Of a stretch of 17,601 bases of DNA, positions 13,502 through 17,601 are shown piece by piece. The translations under genes and the position numbers were made by a program. Origin of the DNA: RGIG3159 sp045640565 (lineage in GTDB: Bacteria; Bacillota; Clostridia; Oscillospirales; Oscillospiraceae); contig JAZUFG010000085.1 of NCBI GenBank assembly GCA_045640565.1, forward strand, positions 1 through 17,601, in the 5' to 3' direction. Numbering within the stretch: position 1 is the first letter of the stretch; every line of letters starts with the position of its first letter. The notes under the pieces are model-generated. The model was not told the origin of the DNA. It worked only from the letters and a program-made list of their open reading frames with translations, and made no database searches.

Positions 13502-14884
13502 ATGAAGCTTCCCATCCTTGAGCCTGAATTCCGCCCCGCGGTCATTGAATTCCGCAAATTCAACGAAGATGTGAAAAAGGCTGCGGAGAAGCAGCATGTC
13601 ATTATCGCCATCGAACGGGATAACGGCTATATTTTCCGCACAGAGTTTGACTGCTTTGCAGACGGCCTGGACGATGAGCGCAACGCCTTCATGGTGGAAC
13701 GGATCATCAAGTCCATTCTCTGGATCGTCGGCGGCTGGAAGATCTATCTTTCCGGCAGCGAAAGCGTTTTCAAGCGCATCCGGGCTGCCTACTCCCCGGA
13801 AGGTCTCCGGGCCTTTGACTATGATTTCATGTCCACGGTTTATGAGCGTCCCATGGAAGTGGTCTTCCTGCCCGAAAAGGACATGCCCGAGGAAAAGCGC
13901 TGCAGTGTTCCCGTCGGCGGACACCTGAACGGCCGCCGCATCGGCCTGGACATCGGCGGAAGCGATATTAAAGTCTCTGCCGTAAAGGACGGCGAAGTGA
14001 TCAGCAGCAAGGAAATCGTCTGGCTGCCCAAGCTCCAGGAAAATGTGGACTACCAGTACGAATATATCTACAACGCCCTGAAGAGCGCCATTGACGACCT
14101 GGGCGGCGATGTGGACGGGATCGGAATCTCGGCGGCGGGCGTCATCGTGGACAGCCGGCCCATGGTCTCCTCCATTTTCATTAAGGTTCCCAAGTCCGAC
14201 TTTGAGCGGGTCAAATATGTCTATGTCAATACCGTGAAGCGCCTGGAGGAAGAGCTGGGGCACCCGATTCCCTGGGTCGTGGCCAACGACGGCGATGTTA
14301 CTGCTCTGGCCGGCGCCAATGACCTCAAGGATGACAGCGTTCTGGGCCTGGCCTTCGGCACCAGCGAAGCCGGCGGCTACATCAATGCAGAAGGCAATCT
14401 GAACGGCTGGTTCAGCGAGCTTGCCTTCATGCCCGTGGACTTCAACCCTGCTGCCGCCGTGGATGAATGGAGCGGTGATTTCGGCGTGGGCTGCAAGTAT
14501 TTCAGCCAAGATGCAGTCATCAAGCTGGCACCCCGGGCGGGAATCGCTCTGGATCCCAAGATGACCCTCGCCGAGCAGCTTGCCTATGTGCAGAAGCTCC
14601 ACGCGGAAGGCCACGAGGGCGCCGAAAAGATCTTTGCGTCCATCGGCACCTATCTTGCCTATTCCATTGCCTACTATGCCCAGTTCTATGCCATTAAGCA
14701 TGTGCTGATTCTGGGCCGGGTCACCTCCGGCAAGGGCGGCGAGGTCATCCTGGAAGAGGCAAACAAAACCCTCCGGGAGGAATTCCCCGAGTATGCCGGG
14801 ATCACTGTGGCCATGCCCAGCGACTATATGCGCAGAGTTGGCCAGTCCATTGCCGCAGCAAGCCTGCCGGACAACAAGGACTGA
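13502..14884 (+). CDS. ROK-family sugar kinase-like protein with N-terminal extension and no zinc motif
   Basis: A 460-residue predicted cytosolic protein. Residues about 146-455 have the ROK/hexokinase fold: IGLDIGGSDIKVSAV (147-161, phosphate 1), GIGISAAG (206-213), ANDGDVTALAG with probable catalytic Asp263 (261-271), LGLAFGTSEAGGYI (281-294, phosphate 2) and LILGRVTSGKGG (402-413, adenosine part). Where typical ROK proteins have ExGH plus a CxCGxxGC zinc site, this one has SELAFMPVDFN and DEWSGDFGVGCKYF, so His and zinc cysteines are missing. Residues 1-143 form an extension I do not recognise (FRPAVIEFRKFNEDVKKAAEK and onward). One base separates its ATG from the nagA stop, so translation is coupled. 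The inferred role is 6-phosphorylation of GlcNAc or a related amino sugar to feed NagA; a regulatory role is possible, but no helix-turn-helix is evident. Confidence 0.8.
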   Translation: MKLPILEPEFRPAVIEFRKFNEDVKKAAEKQHVIIAIERDNGYIFRTEFDCFADGLDDERNAFMVERIIKSILWIVGGWKIYLSGSESVFKRIRAAYSPEGLRAFDYDFMSTVYERPMEVVFLPEKDMPEEKRCSVPVGGHLNGRRIGLDIGGSDIKVSAVKDGEVISSKEIVWLPKLQENVDYQYEYIYNALKSAIDDLGGDVDGIGISAAGVIVDSRPMVSSIFIKVPKSDFERVKYVYVNTVKRLEEELGHPIPWVVANDGDVTALAGANDLKDDSVLGLAFGTSEAGGYINAEGNLNGWFSELAFMPVDFNPAAAVDEWSGDFGVGCKYFSQDAVIKLAPRAGIALDPKMTLAEQLAYVQKLHAEGHEGAEKIFASIGTYLAYSIAYYAQFYAIKHVLILGRVTSGKGGEVILEEANKTLREEFPEYAGITVAMPSDYMRRVGQSIAAASLPDNKD

Positions 14885-14908
14885 GAAATTTCATACTGCA
14901 ATAACCGA

Positions 14909-14949
14909 AAGAAGAGCCGACAGATCCAAGTCTGTCAGCTCTTCTTTTT
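14909..14949 (+). terminator. Terminator of the glnS-nahK-nagA-ROK operon
   Basis: Stem AAGAAGAGC-C-GACAGA / TCTGTC-A-GCTCTTCTT with a single C-A mismatch, a six-base loop and a terminal T run. It begins 24 bases after the ROK stop codon. Confidence 0.9.
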
Positions 14950-14976
14950 ATGTAAAGCGCCTTCTTTTGAAAACCG

Positions 14977-15023
14977 TTTACATTCACGCTTCACATCCCG
15001 TTATATGGAAGCGTGAATGTAAA
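14977..15023. terminator. 16-bp perfect inverted repeat, probable bidirectional terminator
   Basis: TTTACATTCACGCTTC (14977-14992) pairs without mismatch to GAAGCGTGAATGTAAA (15008-15023) around a 15-base loop. On the plus strand TATTTTTTATG follows, and on the minus strand CGGTTTTC. It lies between the operon terminator at 14909-14949 and the end of a minus-strand gene at 15045. The long perfect arms and large loop leave a mobile or repeat-element origin open. Confidence 0.65.
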
Positions 15024-15044
15024 TATTTTTTATGTCTGATTTTC

Positions 15045-15236
15045 TCAGAGCCCATCCATCTCATCTTCATCATCCAGGGCCATCATCATGTCCCAGAATT
15101 CTTCTTCGTCCTGCTCCTTCTTCGTTTTAGCCTGCCCCCGGAAGGGGGAGGAGCTTGATTTCCCGGAATTCTTTCCCGTCTTTCTCCCCAGAGAGAAGAG
15201 CAGGAAGCCAAGCCCGAGCAAAAGCAGAATTTCCAT
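15045..15236 (-). CDS. Small single-span membrane protein with acidic tail, function unknown
   Basis: A 63-residue protein. Residues 2-16 (EILLLLGLGFLLFSL) form one hydrophobic segment, followed by a basic Ser/Lys-rich stretch (17-40), which suggests an N-terminal membrane anchor with the tail in the cytoplasm. The C-terminal part is strongly acidic (EQDEEEFWDMMM, then DDEDEMDGL). ATG start, with AGAGG seven bases upstream. It follows another small gene by 36 bases on the same strand and likely shares its promoter. I do not recognise the family. Composition, ribosome binding site and pairing with a similar small gene support a real gene. Confidence 0.65.
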   Translation of the reverse strand: MEILLLLGLGFLLFSLGRKTGKNSGKSSSSPFRGQAKTKKEQDEEEFWDMMMALDDEDEMDGL

Positions 15237-15272
15237 ATTTTTTCCTCTTATTCTTCCGTCAAAGGGTGTCCC

Positions 15273-15479
15273 TTATTCATCCTCGTCAAAGGCTCCGGCC
15301 TCTCCCAGCATAGCGCCGAAGAGGGCTGTATCTTCCAGAGAGGTGTGGCCCAATCCCAGGGCAATTCCGGTAGCCTTGGCTTTGTCCACTTTGCCGTTTT
15401 CATCTTTGCTGAATTCAATAATGCGCTGCATTTCATAGGTTTTGGCAAAATCTTCCACCAGATCATCAAAGAATCCCAT
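15273..15479 (-). CDS. Small acidic protein, function unknown
   Basis: A 68-residue soluble protein beginning MGFFDDLVEDFAKTYEMQR and ending GEAGAFDEDE. It appears to be mostly helical, with a Gly-rich turn (GIALGLGHTSLEDTALFGAM). The start at 15479 is chosen because GGAGG lies seven bases upstream; a longer frame to 15527 has no ribosome binding site and would overlap the promoter's -10 element. It shares with the downstream 63-residue membrane protein an acidic C-terminus (FDEDE versus DEDEMDGL), so the pair may act together. No family was recognised. Confidence 0.65.
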   Translation of the reverse strand: MGFFDDLVEDFAKTYEMQRIIEFSKDENGKVDKAKATGIALGLGHTSLEDTALFGAMLGEAGAFDEDE

Positions 15480-15516
15480 GGATAAACCTCCATATTTTTT
15501 CCTGAGTTCGTTTACA

Positions 15517-15544
15517 ATTATATGCATCTAAAAAGGTAGGGCAA
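15517..15544 (-). promoter_or_regulatory. Promoter of the two small minus-strand genes
   Basis: On the minus strand: -35 TTGCCC (15539-15544), 16-base spacer, -10 TATAAT (15517-15522, six of six). The leader to the start at 15479 would be about 30 nt. Confidence 0.6.
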
Positions 15545-15895
15545 GGGAAAAATTGGCGAATTAGTAAGAGTCAATTGCAGCGTTTGGGGGAAATTGTTAT
15601 TTCCATTGTTTTCTGCATGCGTTTCTCAGGTAAAAATATCATAGAGCCGGCCATTTGTCTAAGAAAAAAATAATTTTTCAGGAAGGTGTCACTAGAAGGC
15701 GACAATACAGTATTATTGCCCATGAAAAAGATTGCAATCATAGAACTGGGGTGATACAATCCAATATAAACTGGGTGAGGTATAATCTCAAGTCATTATT
15801 GAATAAACCAATGAATAGAAAAAAGAACTTTCAAAGATGTAATCGGGTTTCTTCCTGAAGAAAAAAGAAAATAAAAATAATGATTCCTGAATAGT
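15545..15895. other. AT-rich intergenic stretch with one plus-strand promoter-like site
   Basis: About 350 bases, visibly richer in A and T than the housekeeping region. Short open frames exist on both strands but none has family-like sequence or a good ribosome binding site. A plausible plus-strand promoter is at 15732-15760: TTGCAA, 17-base spacer, TACAAT; a further TATAAT sits at 15781-15786. The stretch occupies the place where the missing N-terminal half of the downstream WYL regulator should lie, so it may be inserted or replacement DNA, or decayed sequence. Confidence 0.5.
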
Positions 15896-15910
15896 TTGGA
15901 AGGACACATT

Positions 15911-16417
15911 TTGCGGAGACTCGGGCACATAAAAGTTTTTACTGTCGTACGCACGTTCATGATTGAGAGTGCTCAGGAAAACTGTGGTGAAGTCTACTAT
16001 GAGAAATACGGTGAGCTTGTGAGCTACCGGGTGGACCGCATGGTCAGCAGGCCGGAAATTCTGGATGAGGATGCCATTCCGCTGCCGGAATCCGTTGACC
16101 TGGATGCGCACCTGAACTCCATGTTCCACATGTACAGCACGGAGAGGAAGCATGTTGAACTCCTTTTTGAAAATGACTGCATGGACGCCCTCATCGATAG
16201 ATTCGGAGAAGATGTGAAAACAGAGATCTATGGCGCGGATTCTTTCCGGGCAGAGCTGGATCTGGCGGTGAACAAGATCTTTTTCTCCTGGATCTTCGGC
16301 TTTGAAGGAAGGGCCCGGATCCTGGGGCCGGAGGATGTGAAGGAAGAATATCGGCAGATGCTTCTGGAAACATGCAAAAAGCTGGAAGCGATTGACGGGG
16401 AATCCGGGAAACTCTGA
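15911..16417 (+). pseudogene. WYL-domain transcriptional regulator, N-terminally truncated
   Basis: The readable part matches the C-terminal half of YafY/PafC-type WYL regulators: YYEKYGELVSYRVDRM, then DAIPLPESVDLDAHLNSMF, VELLFENDCMDALIDRFGED, FFSWIFGFEGRARILGPEDV and a final KEEYRQMLLETC. Full members are about 300 residues and begin with a DNA-binding helix-turn-helix. Here the similarity begins near base 15995, and the preceding residues (MRRLGHIKVFTVVRTFMIES) do not look like a WYL or HTH domain. An unusual TTG start at 15911 has GGAAGG seven bases upstream, so a shortened protein of about 168 residues could be made, but it could not bind DNA through the usual domain. No internal stop or frameshift breaks the surviving part, so the truncation may be recent. 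The ligand and target are unknown. Confidence 0.7.
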
Positions 16418-16442
16418 GAGAAAAGAGACAAAGGCATAAAAA

Positions 16443-16468
16443 GCGGGCTCTGAGGAATCAGGGCCCGC
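16443..16468. terminator. Hairpin after the WYL fragment, bidirectional terminator candidate
   Basis: GCGGGCTCTGA / TCAGGGCCCGC, 11 pairs with one G-U and a GGAA loop. The better T run (TTTTTATG) is on the minus strand; on the plus strand AATGTTTACA follows. Together with the hairpin at 16555-16579 it accounts for most of the gap between the WYL fragment and the Fic gene, where no gene was found. Confidence 0.6.
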
Positions 16469-16554
16469 AATGTTTACAAAAAAGTTACATAGAGCAAAAA
16501 AGCAAAGATTTTTCGGACTAAGGGGAAGGGAAAAAAGGGCATTTTCGAGCAAAA

Positions 16555-16579
16555 CGGGGAACGCAAAATGCGTTCCCCG
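16555..16579 (-). terminator. Terminator downstream of the Fic toxin gene
   Basis: Perfect 11-pair stem CGGGGAACGCA / TGCGTTCCCCG with an AAA loop. In the minus direction it is followed by TTTTGC. It begins 54 bases beyond the fic stop. Confidence 0.65.
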
Positions 16580-16632
16580 GGAGTTTTATATGTGGTTTTG
16601 CAGGACAAAAGAACCGTCGTCCCTCTGCCTTT

Positions 16633-17226
16633 TTAATATGGTCGAATGATATGCTCAAAAAAGTTGCGGAGTGGGGTCGTTATACCTTGTGCGGCATAAA
16701 TTGTAGCCATCATGAGTTCTTCGGTATCACACTCGGCAAAGTTGATTCTGTAACCCAAACGATGAAGAAGCAAGGTGAAGAAGAGTCTCTGTGTCCTTCC
16801 ATTTCCCTCTCGGAAGGGGTGAAGCATATTCATCCCATGATAAAAGTCTGTCAGCTCGTCAATGAGTTCCGCTCTGCCCAAGCCTTGAAATTCATTCATG
16901 CTCTGCAGCCGGGCGAACTTGGCTTTTCCGAGATCAGCTAAAGAATCGGCGGAATAGAAAACGGTACCCTTTTTTGAAATATCAATTGTCCTCAACTCTC
17001 CGGCCCATTCATAAACATCTCCAAAAAGGCGTTTATGCAGATTGCAGTAAAAATCAAAGGAAAACGGAATATCCGATGCCTCACTTTCAATCTCTGCGGA
17101 ATGCAGGGCAACAGCAACACTTTCAACAGCATCGAGAGCTTCCTGGTTTTTTAGCCCTAATTTATTGATTAAAACAGATGTGCCGGGATAGCAGCTGTCT
17201 GTTGAAGAATTCACGGAATATGCCAT
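16633..17226 (-). CDS. fic: Fic-domain AMP-transferase toxin
   Basis: A 197-residue cytosolic protein. Fic enzymes transfer AMP (or another nucleotide part) from a nucleotide to a hydroxyl side chain of a target protein; bacterial toxins of the VbhT/FicT type modify DNA gyrase and topoisomerase IV. The active-site motif HPFREGNGRTQR (136-147) is complete, with catalytic His136 and the nucleotide-binding GNGR. A flap region (ISKKGTVFYSAD, 83-94) and the N-terminal YPGTSVLINKLGLKNQEALD (13-32) are typical. No inhibitory motif is seen inside, so it belongs to class I, inhibited by a separate antitoxin; that gene lies immediately upstream with a one-base gap. The start ATG at 17224-17226 has AGGAG seven bases upstream, which rules out a longer frame. 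Composition is more AT-rich than the housekeeping genes, suggesting transfer. Confidence 0.93.
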   Translation of the reverse strand: MAYSVNSSTDSCYPGTSVLINKLGLKNQEALDAVESVAVALHSAEIESEASDIPFSFDFYCNLHKRLFGDVYEWAGELRTIDISKKGTVFYSADSLADLGKAKFARLQSMNEFQGLGRAELIDELTDFYHGMNMLHPFREGNGRTQRLFFTLLLHRLGYRINFAECDTEELMMATIYAAQGITTPLRNFFEHIIRPY

Positions 17227-17227
17227 A

Positions 17228-17395
17228 TCAGCTCTCCTGATACTGCAAAAGCACACGCTGGAAATAGTCCTGAAGAGTCATTTCCTGGTTCAGGATTTTT
17301 TCTATTATTCCGAGCTTTTCATCATCAAGAGGAAGCCCTTCCATTGCGGAGGAGGCAGCAGCACTTAAAAGTGCGTTCCTTGTTTTTTCACTCAT
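17228..17395 (-). CDS. VbhA-type antitoxin of the Fic toxin
   Basis: A 55-residue protein read directly from the minus strand: it starts MSEKTRNALLSAAASSAMEG and ends YFQRVLLQYQES. Residues 15-20 (SSAMEG) match the class I Fic inhibition motif (S/T)xxxE(G/N), with Ser15 and Glu19; in VbhA the Glu reaches into the Fic active site and blocks productive ATP binding. The remaining residues are predicted helical (DDEKLGIIEKILNQEMT), as in VbhA, which forms a small helical bundle clasping the toxin. It precedes the toxin gene with one base between stop and start, the order expected for coupled toxin-antitoxin expression. AAGG lies eight bases before its ATG. Confidence 0.88.
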   Translation of the reverse strand: MSEKTRNALLSAAASSAMEGLPLDDEKLGIIEKILNQEMTLQDYFQRVLLQYQES

Positions 17396-17474
17396 AATCT
17401 CAACCTTCTACGATTATTTAAGCAGATGCCGGGATGGTTTTTCCATTATCGCAAGCCGTTATATGTCAAAAGCA

Positions 17475-17503
17475 ATTATATATTTATGGGAACAATACTG
17501 CAA
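17475..17503 (-). promoter_or_regulatory. Promoter of the Fic toxin-antitoxin pair
   Basis: On the minus strand: -10 TATAAT (17475-17480, six of six), 17-base spacer, -35 TTGCAG (17498-17503, three of six). A separate TTGACA lies just downstream (17464-17469) but without a correctly spaced -10. Confidence 0.5.
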
Positions 17504-17572
17504 GAGGAAAAAATGAGGGGGAAAGCTATTTCTTCGGAGTTGGAGCTTGCCTCGCCGATTGTTCGGAGTAGC

Positions 17573-17599
17573 TGTCATTGGGGACTATCCCAATTGACA
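17573..17599. repeat. Imperfect inverted repeat at the right edge of the window
   Basis: TGTCA-TTGGG (17573-17582) pairs with CCCAA-T-TGACA (17589-17599) with one bulged T. The preceding 50 bases contain the direct repeat TTCGGAGT at 17533-17540 and 17562-17569. The element is cut off by the window end. It could be a terminator stem, a REP-like repeat or the end of an insertion element; none can be chosen from what is visible. Confidence 0.4.
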
Positions 17600-17601
17600 T
17601 G

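Noticed and set aside
12067..14701. Two long minus-strand frames opposite nagA and the ROK gene
   Set aside because: Shadows of strongly supported plus-strand genes with intact catalytic motifs; no ribosome binding sites or domains were found.
15655..15858. 67-codon plus-strand frame in the AT-rich stretch, considered as a small or degraded gene
   Set aside because: No good ribosome binding site, no recognisable family, and the overlapping minus-strand frame of similar size is equally unconvincing.
1..17601. CRISPR arrays, tRNA or rRNA genes
   Set aside because: No regularly spaced direct repeats with spacers, and no tRNA-like or rRNA-like sequence was noticed on either strand.

Overview
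The window looks like chromosomal DNA of a moderately GC-rich gut- or mouth-type Clostridia (Bacillota), most likely Lachnospiraceae-like; no species can be named. Reasons: strong GGAGG-type ribosome binding sites, the Firmicute pyrH-frr-uppS-dxr-rseP-ispG gene run, an N-acetylhexosamine salvage operon and a lipoprotein of amino-acid-transporter type.

Layout. Positions 3-140 hold the last codons of an adenine deaminase (+), which converges through a shared terminator with a minus-strand lipoprotein (203-1804) made of duplicated, circularly permuted solute-binding lobes. Positions 1805-2492 are non-coding but dense in signals: a near-consensus promoter and about 137-nt structured leader for the lipoprotein, four TTGC motifs about one helical turn apart, a 15-bp palindrome, and a complete stand-alone small-RNA gene (promoter, folded body of roughly 200 nt, strong terminator; possibly of the raiA/Clostridiales-1 class). 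Positions 2493-7834 are a minus-strand housekeeping operon: pyrH, frr, then a terminator, then uppS, dxr, rseP, ispG. It joins UMP kinase and ribosome recycling to the MEP isoprenoid pathway and undecaprenyl carrier synthesis. The cdsA gene usually found between uppS and dxr is absent. A GltS-type glutamate/Na+ symporter (7973-9385, -) follows, divergent from glnS.

Positions 9565-14884 (+) form an apparent operon: glutaminyl-tRNA synthetase, a NahK-type anomeric N-acetylhexosamine kinase, N-acetylglucosamine-6-phosphate deacetylase and an unusual zinc-motif-less ROK kinase with a ~143-residue N-terminal extension. Glutamate import, glutamine charging and amino-sugar catabolism are therefore physically grouped.

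From 14885 to the right edge the DNA becomes accessory in character: two hairpins, two small acidic-tailed proteins on the minus strand, an AT-rich stretch of about 350 bases, a WYL-domain regulator lacking its N-terminal half, two further hairpins, and a complete Fic toxin with its small VbhA-type antitoxin. The window ends in an imperfect inverted repeat. Features were assigned by reading the sequence and from remembered family motifs; no searches were run.
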